DNA of 64,000 nt from assembly GCF_037975245.1 (NCBI RefSeq), contig NC_092572.1, positions 34,388,765 to 34,452,764 of the forward strand, given 5' to 3'. A program made the position numbers and the translations under genes. Positions within the stretch are counted from its first letter, which is position 1, and every line of letters starts with the position of its first letter. Below the pieces are notes generated by a model. That model did no database searches. It saw only the letters and a program-made list of their open reading frames with translations, and was not told the origin of the DNA. Source of the DNA: Apostichopus japonicus (taxonomy: Eukaryota; Echinodermata; Holothuroidea; Aspidochirotida; Stichopodidae). Positions 13,672-27,660 of this stretch are shown here, one piece after another.

Positions 13672-14392
13672 CGATTAATCGAATGTGCGACACCGATCAA
13701 TCGGATGTGCGACACCCATCGAATGTTCGACACCCATCAATCGAATGACACCCATCAATCGAATGTTCGACACCGATCATTCGAATGTTCGGCACCCATC
13801 AATCGAATGTTCGACACCGATCAATCGAATGACACCCATCAATCGAATGTTCGACACAGATCATTCGAAGGTTCGGCACCCATCAATCGAATGTTCGACA
13901 CCGATCAATCGAATGACACCCATCAATCGAATGTTCGACAGCTATCATTCGAATGTTCGGCACCAATCAATCGAATGTTCGACACCGATCAATCGAATGT
14001 GCGACACCGACCAAACGAATGTGCAGTACCGATCAATCGAATGTTCGACACCGATCAATGTGCGACACCCATCAATCGAATGTTCGACACCGATCAATCG
14101 AATGTGCATTATCGATCAATTGATTGTGCGACACCCATCAATCGAATGTTCGTCACCCATCAATCGAATGTTCGGCACCAATCAATCGAATGTTCGACAC
14201 CGATCATTCGAATGTTCGGTACCAATCAATCGAATGTGCGGCACCGATAAATCGAATGTGCCACACCGATCAATCGCGTGAGCGACACCCATCGAATTTC
14301 GACACCGATCATTCGAATGTTCGGCACCTATCAATCGAATGTGCAGTACCGATCAATCGAATGTTCGACACCCATCAATCGAATGTTCGACA
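13672..14392 (+). repeat. Duplicated block in domain B, offset 1343, copy 1
   Basis: Repeated at about 15015-15735 with only scattered base changes, for example GTTCGACACCGATCATTCG here against GTTCCACACCGATCATTCG there. Both carry the same series of 18-bp truncated units, the GAAGGTTCGG unit, the GACAGCTATC unit, the GACCAAACG unit and the short CGATCAATGTGCG junction. Confidence 0.82.
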
Positions 14393-15014
14393 CAGATCAT
14401 TCGAATGTTCGGCACCCATCAATCGAATGTGCGACATCGATAAATCGAATGTGCGACACCCATCAATCAAATGACACCCATCAATCGAATGTTCGACACC
14501 GATCATTCGAATATTCGGCACCCATCAATCGAATGTTCGACACCGATCAATCGAATGACACCCATCAATCGAATGTTCGACACCTATCATTCGAATGTTC
14601 GGCACCAATCAATCGAATGTTCGACACCGATCAATCGAATGTGCGACACCGACCAAACGAATGTGCAGTACCGATCAATCGAATGTTCGACACCGATCAA
14701 TGTGCGACACCCATCAATCGAATGTTCGAAACAGATCATTCGAATGTTCGGCACCCATCAATCGAATGTGCAGTACCGATCAATCGAATGTGCGACACCC
14801 ATCACTCGAATGTTCGATACAGATCATTCGAATGTTCGGCACCAATCAATCAAATGTTCGACATCGATCATTCGAATGTTCCGCACCCATCAATCGAATG
14901 TGCGACACAGATCATTCGAATGTTCGGCACCAATCAATCAGATGTTCGACACCGATCAATCGAATGACACCAATCAATCGAATGTTAGACACAGATCATT
15001 CGAATGTTCGGCAC

Positions 15015-15735
15015 CGATTAATCGAATGTGCGACACCGATCAATCGGATGTGCGACACCCATCGAATGTTCGACACCCATCAATCGAATGACACCCATCA
15101 ATCGAATGTTCCACACCGATCATTCGAATGTTCGGCACCCATCAATCGAATGTTCGACACCGATCAATCGAATGACACCCATCAATCGAATGTTCGACAC
15201 AGATCATTCGAAGGTTCGGCACCCATCAATCGAATGTTCGACACCGATCAATCGAATGACACCCATCAATCGAATGTTCGACAGCTATCATTCGAATGTT
15301 CGGCACCAATCAATCGAATGTTCGACACCGATCAATCGAATGTGCGACACCGACCAAACGAATGTGCAGTACCGATCAATCGAATGTTCGACACCGATCA
15401 ATGTGCGACACCCATCAATCGAATGTTCGACACCGATCAATCGAATGTGCATTATCGATCAATCGATTGTGCGACACCCATCAATCGAATGTTCGTCACC
15501 CATCAATCGAATGTTCGGCACCAATCAATCGAATGTTCGACACCGATCATTCGAATGTTCGGTACCAATCAATCGAATGTGCGACACCGATAAATCGAAT
15601 GTGCCACACCGATCAATCGCGTGTGCGACACCCATCGAATTTCGACACCGATCATTCGAATGTTCGGCACCTATCAATCGAATGTGCAGTACCGATCAAT
15701 CGAATGTTCGACACCCATCAATCGAATGTTCGACA
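15015..15735 (+). repeat. Duplicated block in domain B, offset 1343, copy 2
   Basis: Partner of 13672-14392. The copies part just after a shared CACCCATCAATCG unit: this one continues CACCGATCAATCAAATG, the first continues CACAGATCATTCG. Confidence 0.82.
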
Positions 15736-15933
15736 CCGATCAATCAAATGTGCGACACCCATCAATCGAATGTTCGACACCGATCATTCGAATGTTCGAC
15801 ACCGATCAATCGAATGTTCGACACCGATCATTCGAATGTTCGACACCGATCAATCGAATGTGCGATACCCATCAATCGAATGTTCGACACCGGTCATTCG
15901 AATGTTCGGCACCTATCAATCGAATGTGAGGCA

Positions 15934-15953
15934 CCGATCATTCGAATGATCGG
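15934..15953. repeat. 20-bp perfect palindrome in domain B
   Basis: CCGATCATTCGAATGATCGG reads the same on both strands. It arises where a GATCATTCG unit is followed by GATCGG instead of GTTCGG. Shorter 16-bp versions (GATCATTCGAATGATC) lie at 20545-20560 and 25789-25804, both next to a CACTGATC unit. Confidence 0.95.
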
Positions 15954-16284
15954 CACTGATCAATCAAATGTTCGACACCTATCATTTGAATGTTCGGCAC
16001 CAATCAATCGAATGTGCGACACCGATCAATCGTATGTGCGACACCGACCAAACGAATGTGCAGTACCGATCAATCGAATGTTCGACACCGATCAATCGAA
16101 TGTGCACTACCAATCAATCGAATGTTCGGCACCCATCAATCGAATGTTCGACACCCATTAATCGAATGTTCGACACCGATCAATCGAATGATACTCATCA
16201 ATCGAATGTTCGACACAGATCATTCAAATGTTCGGCACCAATCAATCGAATGTTCGACACCGATCATTCGAATGTTCGGCACCA

Positions 16285-16970
16285 ATCAATCGAATGTTCG
16301 ACACAGATCATTCGAATGTTCGGCACCCATCAATCGAATGTGCAGTACCGATCAATCGAATGTTCTACACCCATCAATCGAATGTGCGACACCGATCAAT
16401 CGAATGTTCTACACCGATCATTTGAATGTTCGGCACCCATCAATCGAATGTTCGGCACCCATCAATCGAATGTTCGACACCGATCAATCGAATGTTCGGC
16501 ACCAATCAATCGAATGTTTGGCACCCATCAATCAAATGTTCGACACCGATCATTAGAATGTTCGGCACCCATCAATCGAATGTTCGGCACCCATCAATCG
16601 AATGTTCGACACCGATAAATCGAATGTGCGAAACCCATCAATCGAATGTTCGACACAGATCATTCGAATGTTCGGCACCCATCAATCGAATGTGCGACAT
16701 CGATAAATCGAATGTGCGACACCCATCAATCAAGTGACACCCATCAATCGAATGTTCGACACCGATCATTCGAATATTCGGCACCCATCAATCGAATGTT
16801 CGACACCGATCAATCGAATGACACCCATCAATCGAATGTTCGACACCTATCATTCGAATGTTCGGCACCAATCAATCGAATGTTTGACACCGATAAATCG
16901 AATGTGCGACACCGACCAAACGAATGTGCAGTACCGATCAATCGAATGTTCGACACCGATCAATGTGCGA
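16285..16970 (+). repeat. Duplicated block in domain B, offset 1027, copy 1
   Basis: Repeated at about 17312-17997. Shared markers are the TTCTACACC units, a CGATCATTTG unit, the GTTTGGCACCC unit, and the GACATCGATAAATCG unit followed by an 18-bp truncated unit. Single differences are visible: GATCATTAG here against GATCATTCG in the second copy, and CAATCAAGTGACACCC here against CAATCAAATGACACCC there. Confidence 0.82.
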
Positions 16971-17311
16971 CACCAATCAATCAAATGTTCGACATCGATC
17001 ATTCGAATGTTCGGCACCCATCAATCGAATGTGCGACACAGATCATTCGAATGTTCGGCACCAATCAATCAGATGTTCGACACCGATCAATCGAATGACA
17101 CCAATCAATCGAATGTTAGACACAGATCATTCGAATGTTCGGCACCGATTAATCGAATGTGCGACACCGATCAATCGGATGTGCGACACCCATCGAATGT
17201 TCGACACCCATCAATCGAATGACACCCATCAATCGAATGTTCGACACCGATCATTCGAATGTTCGGCACCCATCAATCGAATGTTCGACACCGATCAATC
17301 GAATGACACCC

Positions 17312-17997
17312 ATCAATCGAATGTTCGACACAGATCATTCGAAGGTTCGGCACCCATCAATCGAATGTGCAGTACCGATCAATCGAATGTTCTACACCCA
17401 TCAATCGAATGTGCGACACCGATCAATCGAATGTTCTACACCGATCATTTGAATGTTCGGCACCCATCAATCGAATGTTCGGCACCCATCAATCGAATGT
17501 TCGACACCGATCAATCGAATGTTCGGCACCAATCAATCGAATGTTTGGCACCCATCAATCAAATGTTCGACACCGATCATTCGAATGTTCGGCACCCATC
17601 AATCGAATGTTCGGCACCCATCAATCGAATGTTCGACACCGATAAATCGAATGTGCGAAACCCATCAATCGAATGTTCGACACAGATCATTCGAATGTTC
17701 GGCACCCATCAATCGAATGTGCGACATCGATAAATCGAATGTGCGACACCCATCAATCAAATGACACCCATCAATCGAATGTTCGACACCGATCATTCGA
17801 ATATTCGGCACCCATCAATCGAATGTTCGACACCGATCAATCGAATGACACCCATCAATCGAATGTTCGACACCTATCATTCGAATGTTCGGCACCAATC
17901 AATCGAATGTTCGACACCGATCAATCGAATGTGCGACACCGACCAAACGAATGTGCAGTACCGATCAATCGAATGTTCGACACCGATCAATGTGCGA
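17312..17997 (+). repeat. Duplicated block in domain B, offset 1027, copy 2
   Basis: Partner of 16285-16970, in direct orientation. A third, partly matching version of the TTCTACACC series follows near 18545-18660, so this block has been copied at least twice. Confidence 0.8.
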
Positions 17998-20889
17998 CAC
18001 CCATCAATCGAATGTTCGACACAGATCATTCGAATGTTCGGCACCCATCAATCGAATGTGCAGTACCGATCAATCGAATGTGCGACACCCATCAATCGAA
18101 TGTTCGATACAGATCATTCGAATGTTCGGCACCAATCAATCCAATGTTCGACATCGATCATTCGAATGTTCGGCACCCATCAATCGAATGTGCGACACAG
18201 ATCATTCGAATGTTCGGCACCAATCAATCAGATGTTCGACACCGATCAATCGAATGACACCAATCAATCGAATGCTAGACACAGATCATTCGAATGTTCG
18301 GCACCGATTAATCGAATGTGCGACACCGATCAATCGGATGTGCGACACCGATCGAATGTTCCACACCGATCAATCGAATGACACCCATCAATCGAATGTT
18401 CCACACCGATCATTCGAATGTTCGGCACCCATCAATCGAATGTTCGACACCGATCAATCGAATGACACCCATCAATCGAATGTTCGACACAGATCATTCG
18501 AATGTTCGGAACCCATCAATCGAATGTGCAGTACCGATCAATCGAATGTTCTACACCCATCAATCGAATGTGCGACACCGATCAATCGAATGTTCTACAC
18601 CGATCATTTGAATGTTCGGCACCCATCAATCGAATGTTCGGCACCCATCAATCGAATGTTCGACACCGATCAATCGAATGTTCGGCACCAATCAATCGAA
18701 TGTTCGACACCGATCAATCGAATGTGCATTATCGATCAATCGATTGTGCGACACCCATCAATCGAATGTTCGTCACCCATCAATCGAATGTTCGGCACCA
18801 ATCAATCGAATGTTCGACACCGATCATTCGAATGTTCAGTACCAATCAATCGAATGTGCGGCACCGATAAATCGAATGTGCCACACCGATCAATCGGGTG
18901 TGCGACACACATCGAATTTCGAAACCGATCATTCGAATGTTCGGCACCTATCAATCGAATGTGCAGTACCGATCAATCGAATGTTCGACACCCATCAATC
19001 GAATGTTCGACACCGATTAATCGAATATGCGACACCGACCAAACGATTGCGCAATACCGATCAATCGAATGTTCGACTCCGATCAATCGAATGTTCGACA
19101 CCGATCAATCGAATGTGCGACACCCATCAATCGAATGTTCGACACCCATCAATCGAATGTTCGACACCGATCAATCGAATGATACTCTTAAATCGAATAT
19201 TCGACACAGATCATTCGAATGTTCGACACCGATCAATCGGATGTGCGACACCCATCGAATGTTCGACACCGATCATTCGAATGTTCGGCACCAATCAATC
19301 GAATGTGCGACACCGATCAATCGAATGTGCGACACCGACCAAACGAATGTGCAGTACCGATCAATCGAATGTTCGACACCGATCAATCGAATGTGCAGTA
19401 CCGATCAATCGAATGTGCGACACCCATCAATCGAATGTTCGGCACCCATCAATCGAATGTTCGACGCCCATCAATCGAATGTTCGAAACTGATCAATCGA
19501 ATGATAACCATCAATCGAATGTTCGACACAGATCATTCGAATGTTCGGCACCAATCAATCAAATGTTCGACACCGATCATTCGAATGTTCGGCACTCATC
19601 AATCGAATGTTCGGCACCGATTAATCGAATATGCGACACCGACCAAACGAATGCGCAATACCGATCAATCGAATGTTCGACTCCGATCAATCGAATGTGC
19701 GACACCCATCAATCGAATGTTCGACACCCATCAATCGAATGTTCGACACCGATCAATCGAATGATACTCTTAAATCGAATATTCGACACAGATCATTCGA
19801 ATGTTCGACACCGATCAATCGGATGTGCGACACCCATCGAATGTTCGACACCGATCATTCGAATGTTCGGCACCCATCAATCGAATGTGCGACACCGATC
19901 AATCGAATGTGCGACACCGACCAAACGAATGTGCAGTACCGATCAATCGAATGTTCGACACCGATCAATCGAATGTGCACTACCAATCAATCGAATGTTC
20001 GGCACCCATCAATCGAATGTTCGACACCCATCAATCGAATGTTCGACACCGATCAATCGAATGATACTCTTAAATCGAATATTCGACACAGATCATTCGA
20101 ATGTTCGGCACCAATCAATCGAATGTTCGACACCGATTATTCGAATGTTCGGCATCCATCAATCGAATGTTCGACACCGATCAATCGAATGACACCCATC
20201 AATCGAATGTTCGACACAGATCATTCGAATGTTCGGCACCAATCAATCAAATGTTCGACACCGATCATTCGAATGTTCGGCACCCATCAATCGAATGTTC
20301 GGCACCGATTAATCGAATATGCGACACCGACCAAACTAAGGTGCAATACCGATCAATCGAATGTGCGACACCGATCAATCGGATGTGCGACACCCATCAA
20401 TCGAATGTTCGAATCCGATTATTCGAATGTTCCGCACCCATCAATCGAATGTGCGACACCGAACAATCGGATGTGCGACACCCATCGAATGTTCGACACC
20501 GATCATTCGAATATTCGGCACCTATCAATCGAATGTGAGGCACTGATCATTCGAATGATCGGCACCAATCAATCAAATGTTCGACACCTATCATTCGAAT
20601 GTTCGGCACCAATCAATCGAATGTGCGACACCGATCAATCGAATGTGCGACACCGACCAAACGAATGTGCAATACCGATCAATCGAATGTTCGACACCGA
20701 TCAATCGAATGTTCGACACCGATCAATCGGATGTGCGACACCGATCAATCGGATGTGCAACACCCATCAATCGAATGTTCGACACCGATCATTAGAATGT
20801 TCGACACTGATCAATCGAATGTGCAGTACCGATCAATCGAATGTGCGACACTCATCAATCGAATGTTCGACACCGATCAATCGAATGTT

Positions 20890-21735
20890 CGACACCGATC
20901 AATCGAATGATACCCATCAATGGAATGTTCGACACCGATCAATCGAATGTGCGACACCAATCAATCGAATGTTCAGCACCCATCAATCGAATGTTCGACA
21001 CCCATCAATCGAATGTTCGACACCGATCAATCGAATGATACCCATCAATCGAATGTTCGACACAGATCATTCCAATGTTCGGCACCCATCGATCGAATGT
21101 GCGACACCGATCATTCAAATGTTCGGCACCCATCAATCGAATGTGCGACATCGATCAATCGAATGTGCGACACCGATCAATCGAATGTGCGACACCGATC
21201 AATCGAATGTGCGACACCGATCAATCGAATCTGCGATACCCATCAATCGAATTTTCGGCACCGATTAATCGAATATGCGACACCGACCAAACGAATGCGC
21301 AATACCGATCGATCGATCACCGATCAATCGAATGATACCCATCAATGGAATGTTCGACACCGATCAATCGAATGTGCGACACCAATCAATCGAATGTTCG
21401 GCACCCATCAATCGAATGTTCGACACCCATCAATCGAATGTTCGACACCGATCAATCGAATGATACCCATCAATCGAATGTTCGACACAGATCATTCCAA
21501 TGTCCGGCACCCATCGATCGAATGTTCGACACCGATCATTCAAAAGTTCGGCACCCATCAATCGAATGTGCGACATCGATCAATCGAATGTGCGACACCG
21601 ATCAATCGAATGTGCGACACCGATCAATCGAATGTGCGACACCGATCAATCGAATCTGCGATACCCATCAATCGAATTTTCGGCACCGATTAATCGAATA
21701 TGCGACACCGACCAAACGAATGCGCAATACCGATC
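20890..21735 (+). repeat. 425-bp direct tandem duplication with visible breakpoint
   Basis: About 20890-21314 is followed at once by a second copy at about 21315-21739. Both run from CGAATGATACCCATCAATGG through a shared GATCATTCCAATG unit to AATACCGATCGATCG. The join between copies near 21306-21325 reads GATCGATCGATCACCGATC, which belongs to neither unit phase. In the second copy the same point continues normally into AATGTTCGACTCC. This is a recent event, since only a few substitutions separate the copies (for example GTTCGGCACCCATCGATCG against GTCCGGCACCCATCGATCG). Confidence 0.85.
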
Positions 21736-22279
21736 GATCGAATGTTCGACTCCGATCAATCGAATGTGCGACACCGATCAATCGGATGTGCGACACCCAT
21801 CAATCGAATGTTCGGCACCCATCAATCGAATGTTTGACACACATCAATCGAATGTTCGAAACCGATCAATCGAATGATACCCATCAATAAAATGTTCGAC
21901 ACAGATCAATCGTATGTTCGGCACCCATCAATCGAATGTGCGACACCGATCATTCGAATGTTCGGCACCCATCAATCGAATGTTCGGCACCGATAAATCG
22001 AATATGCGACACCGACCAAACGAATGTGCAATATCGATCAATCGAATGTTCGACACCAATCAATCGAATGTGCGACACCGATCAATCGAATGTGCGACAC
22101 CGACCAAACGAATGTGCAGTACCGATCAATCGAATGTTCAACACCGATCAATCGAATGTGCACTACCGATCAATCGAATGTGCGACACCGATCAATCGAA
22201 TGTTCGACACCAATCAATCGAATGTTCGACACCGATCAATCGAATGTGCAGTACCGATCAATCGAATGTGCGACACCCA

Positions 22280-24480
22280 TCAATCGAATGTTCGGCACCC
22301 ATCAATCGAATGTTCGTCACCCATCAATCGAATGTTCGGCACCAATCAATCGAATGTTCGACACCGATCATTCGAATGTTCGGTACCAATCAATCGAATG
22401 TGCGGCACCGATAAATCGATTGTGCCACACCGATCAATCGGGTGTGCGACACCCATCGATTTTCGACACCGATCATTCGAATGTTCGGCACCTATCAATC
22501 GAATGTGCAGTACCGATCAATCGAATGTGCGACACCCATCAATCGAATGTTCGACACCGATCAATCAAATGTGCGACACCCATCAATCGAATGTTCGACA
22601 CCAATCAATCGAATGTTCAACACCGATCAATCAAATGTGCAGTACCGATCAATCGAATGTTCGACACCCATCAATCGAATGTTCGGCACCCATCAATCGA
22701 ATGTTCGACGCCCATCAATCGAATGTTCGAAACCGATCAATCGAATGATAACCATCAATCGAATGTTCGACATAGATCATTCGAATGTTCGGCACCAATC
22801 AATCAAATGTTCGACACCGATCATTCGAATGTTCGGCACCCATCAATCGAATGTTCGGCACCGATTAATCGAATGTGCGACACCGACCAAACGAATGCGC
22901 AATACCGATCAATCAAATGTTCGACTCCGATCAATCGAATGTTCGACACCGATCAATCGAATGTGCGACACCGATCAATCGAATGACACCCATCAATCGA
23001 ATGTTCGACACAGATCATTCGAATGTTCGGCACCAATCAATCGAATGTGTCACACCGATCAATCGGATGTGCGACACCCATCAATCGAATGTTCGACACC
23101 GATCATTCGAATATTCGACACCGATCATTCGAATGTTCGGCACCCATCAATCGAATGTTCGGCACCGATTAATCGAATATGCGACACCGACCAAACGAAT
23201 GTGCAATATCGATCAATCGAATGTGCGATACCGATCAATCGAATGTTCGACACCGATCAATCGAATGTGCGACACCGATCAATCGAATGTGCGACACCGA
23301 TCAATCGAATGTGCGACACCGATCAATCTAATGTGCGACACCGATCAATCGAATGTTCGACACCGATTATTCGAATGTTCGGCAACCATCAATCGAATGT
23401 TCGACACCGATCAATCGAATGTGCGACACCGATCAATCGGATGTGCGACACCGATCAATCGAATGTTCGACACCGATCATTCGAATGTTCGACACCGATC
23501 ATTCGAATGTTCGGCACCCATCAATCGAATGTGCGACATCGATAAATCGAATGTGCGACACCCAACAATCGAATGTGCGAAACCCATCAATCGAATGTGC
23601 GACACCCATCAATCGAATGTTCGACACCCATCAATCGAATGTGCGGTACCGCTCCATCGTATGTACAGTACCGATCAATCGATTGTGCGACACCCATCAA
23701 TCGAATGTTCGTCACCCATCAATCGAATGTTCGGCACCAATCAATCGAATGTTCGACACCGATCATTCGAATGTTCGGTACCAATCAATCGAATGTTCGG
23801 CACCGATAAATCGAATGTGCCACACCGATCAATCGGGTGTGCGACACCCATCGATTTTCGACACCGATCATTCGAATGTTCGGCACCTATCAATCGAATG
23901 TGCAGTACCGATCAATCGAATGTGCGACACCCATCAATCGAATGTTCGACACCGATCAATCAAATGTGCGACACCCATCAATCGAATGTTCGACACCAAT
24001 CAATCGAATGTTCAACACCGATCAATCAAATGTGCAGTACCGATCAATCGAATGTGCGACACCCATCAATCGAATGTTCGGCACCCATCAATCGAATGTT
24101 CGACGCCCATCAATCGAATGTTCGAAACCGATCAATCGAATGATAACCATCAATCGAATGTTCGACATAGATCATTCGAATGTTCGGCACCAATCAATCA
24201 AATGTTCGACACCTGATCATTCGAATGTTCGGCACCCATCAATCGAATGTTCGGCACCGATTAATCGAATGTGCGAAACCGACCAAACGAATGCGCAATA
24301 CCGATCAATCGAATGTTCGACTCCGATCAATCGAATGTTCGACACCGATCAATCGAATGTGCGACACCGATCAATCGAATGACACCCATCAATCGAATGT
24401 TCGACACAGATCATTCGAATGTTCGGCACCAATCAATCGAATGTGTCACACCGATCAATCGGATGTGCGACACCAATCAA
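22280..24480 (+). repeat. Duplicated segment pair in domain B (offset 1395-1396)
   Basis: About 22280-23085 matches about 23675-24480. Both contain the GTTCGTCACCC unit, a CATCGATTTTCGACACC short unit, GTTCGACGCCC, and the GTGTCACACC unit. The offset changes from 1395 to 1396 at one inserted T in CACCTGATC near 24213. Confidence 0.8.
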
Positions 24481-27400
24481 TCGAATGTTCGGCACCCATC
24501 AATCGAATGTTCGACACCCATCAATCGAATGTTCGACACCGATCAATCGAATGATACCCATCAATCGAATGTTCGACACAGATCATTCCAATGTTCGGCA
24601 CCCATCGATCGAATGTTCGACACCGATCATTCAAATGTTCGGCACCCATCAATCGAATGTGCGACATCGATCAATCGAATGTGCGACACCGATCAATCGA
24701 ATGACACCCATCAATCGAATGTTCGACACAGATCATTCGAATGTTCGGCACCAATCAATCGAATGTGTCACACCGATCAATCGGATGTGCGACACCAATC
24801 AATCGAATGTTCGGCACCCATCAATCGAATGTTCGACACCCATCAATCGAATGTTCGACACCGATTAATCGAATATGCGACACCGACCAAACGATTGCGC
24901 AATACCGATCAATCGAATGTTCGAGTCCGATCAATCGAATGTTCGACACCGATCAATCGAATGTGCGACACCCATCAATCGAATGTTCGACACCCATCAA
25001 TCGAATGTTCGACACCGATCAATCGAATGATACTCTTAAATCGAATATTCGACACAGATCATTCGAATGTTTGACACCGATCAATCGGATGTGCGACACC
25101 CATCGAATGTTCGACACCGATCATTCGAATGTTCGGCACCAATCAATCGAATGTGCGACACCCATCAATCGAATGTGCGACACCGACCAAACGAATGTGC
25201 AGTACCGATCAATCGAATGTTCGACACCGATCAATCGAATGTGCACTACCAATCAATCGAATGTTCGGCACCCATCAATCGAATGTTCGACACCCATCAA
25301 TCGAATGTTCGACACCGATCAATCGAATGATACTCTTAAATCGAATATTCGACACAGATCATTCGAATGTTCGGCACCAATCAATCGAATGTTCGACACC
25401 GATTATTCGAATGTTCGGCATCCATCAATCGAATGTTCGACACCGATCAATCGAATGACACCCATCAATCGAATGTTCGACACAGATCATTCGAATGTTC
25501 GGCACCAATCAATCAAATGTTCGACACCGATCATTCGAATGTTCGGCACCCATCAATCGAATGTTCGGCACCGATTAATCGAATATGCGACACCGACCAA
25601 ACTAAGGTGCAATACCGATCAATCGAATGTGCGACACCGATCAATCGGATGTGCGACACCCATCAATCGAATGTGCGGCACCGATTAATCGAATGTGCGA
25701 CACCGAACAATCGGATGTGCGACACCCATCGAATGTTCGACACCGATCATTCGAATATTCGGCACCTATCAATCGAATGTGAGGCACTGATCATTCGAAT
25801 GATCGGCACCAATCAATCAAATGTTCGACACCTATCATTCGAATGTTCGGCACCAATCAATAGAATGTGCGACACCGATCAATCGAATGTGCGACACCGA
25901 CCAAACGAATGTGCAGTACCGATCAATCGAATGTTTGACACCGATCAATCGAATGTGCACTACCGATCAATCGAATGTTCGGCACCCATCAATCGAATGT
26001 TCGACACCCATCAATCGAATGTTCGACACCGATCAATCGAATGATACTCATCAATCGAATGTTCGACACAGATCATTCAAATGTTCGGCACCAATCAATC
26101 GAATGTTCGACACAGATCATTCGAATGTTCGAAACCGATCAATAGAATGTGCGACGCCGAACAATCGGATGTGCGACACCGATCAATCGAATGTGCGACA
26201 CCCATCAATCGAATGTTCGGCACCCATCAATCGAATGTTCGACGCCCATCAATCGAATGTTCGAAACCGATCAATCGAATGATAACCATCAATCGAATGT
26301 TCGACACAGATCATTCGAATGTTCGGCACCAATCAATCAAATGTTCGACACCGATCAATCGAATGTTCGGCACCCATCAATCGAATGTTCGACACCCATC
26401 AATCGAATGTTCGACACCGATCAATCGAATGTGCGGTACCGAACAATCGAAGGTGTGGTACCGAACAATCGAATGTGCGGTACCGATCAACCGAATGTGC
26501 GGTACCGATCAATCGAATGTGCGGTACCGATCAATCGAATGTGCGGTACCGAACAATCGAATGTGCGGTACCGATGAATCGAATGTTCGTTACCGATCAA
26601 TCGAATGTGCGGTATTGATCAATCGAATGTTCGGTACCGATCAATCGAATGTTCGGTACCGATCAATCGATTGTGCGGTACCGATCAATCGAATGTTCGG
26701 TACCGATCAATCGAATGTGAGTTACCGATCAATCGAATGTGCGGTACCGATCAATCGAATGTGCGGTACCGATCAATCGAATGTGCGTTACCGATCAATC
26801 GAATGTTCGGTACCGATCAATCGAATGTGCGGTACCGATCAATCGAATGTGCGTTACCGATCAATCGAATGTTCGGTACCGATCAATCGAATGTGCGTTA
26901 CCGATCAATCGAATGTTCGGTACCGATCAATCGAATGTTCGTTACCGATCAATCGAATGTGCGGTACCGATCAATCGAATGTGCGGTACCGAACAATCGA
27001 ATGTTCGGTACCGTACCGATCAATCGAATGTGCGGTACCGATCAATCGAATGTGCGGTACCGATCAATCGAAAGATCGGTACCGTACCGATCAATCGAAT
27101 GTGCGGTACCGATAAATCATATATGCGGTACACATCAATCTAATGTGCGGTACCGATCAATCGAATGTTTGGTACCGATCAATCGAATGTGCGGTACCGA
27201 TCAATCGAATGTGCGGTACCGATCAATCATATGTGCGGTACCGATTAATCGAATGTGCGATACCGATCAATCGAATTTGCGGTACCGATCAATCGTTCGG
27301 TACCAATATATCGAATGTGCGGTACCGATCAATCGAATGTGCGGTACCGATCAATCGAATGTGCGGTACCGATCAATCATATGTGCGGTACCGATTAATC

Positions 27401-27660
27401 GAATGTGCGATACCGATCAATCGAATGTGCGGTACCGATCAATCGTTCGGTACCGATATATCGAATGTGCGGTACCGATCAATCGAATGTGCGGTACCGA
27501 TCAATCGAATGTTCGATACCGATCAATCGAATGTGCGGTACCGATCAACCGAATGTGCGGTACCGATAAATCGAATGTGCGGTACCGATCAATCGAATGT
27601 GCGGTACCGAACAATCGAATGTGCGGTACCGATCAACTAATGTGCGATACCGAACAATCG

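Larger units (their letters stand above)
19801..25716 (+). repeat. Distant duplicated segment pair in domain B (offset 5266)
   Basis: About 19801-20450 matches about 25067-25716, with shared odd units: CAATCGGATGTGCG, a CCCATCGAATG truncated unit, a TACTCTTAAATCG unit, CGATTATTCG, and AAACTAAGGTGC. Only these two stretches match; the sequence between them is other domain-B satellite. The TACTCTTAAATCG marker occurs at least five times (near 19190, 19765, 20065, 25030 and 25330), so part of this block also duplicated locally with an offset near 582. Confidence 0.72.
13133..26431. repeat. 22-bp satellite array, domain B (GACACC subfamily)
   Basis: Roughly 600 units of the same 22-bp satellite with a different linker. 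GGTACC becomes GACACC or GGCACC, TGTGCG is often TGTTCG, and GATC often becomes CATC or AATC. Many units read GATCATTCGAATG, which creates the 8-bp palindrome ATTCGAAT. Successive units loosely alternate between GATCATTCGAATGTTCGG and CATCAATCGAATGTTCGA forms, suggesting a 44-bp dimer beneath longer blocks. Truncated 18-bp units (CGAATGACACCC, lacking TTCG; CCCATCGAATG, lacking CAAT) are frequent. The left boundary is a single transitional unit (GCGGCACC near 13134) and the right boundary is abrupt at about 26432. Confidence 0.96.

Noticed and set aside
17885-21268. Open frames of 526-545 codons in domain B that look like a large repeat protein family
   Set aside because: They are tandem 22-base units without stops, open in overlapping frames at once, with no domain, splice or start context. 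Unit composition explains them.
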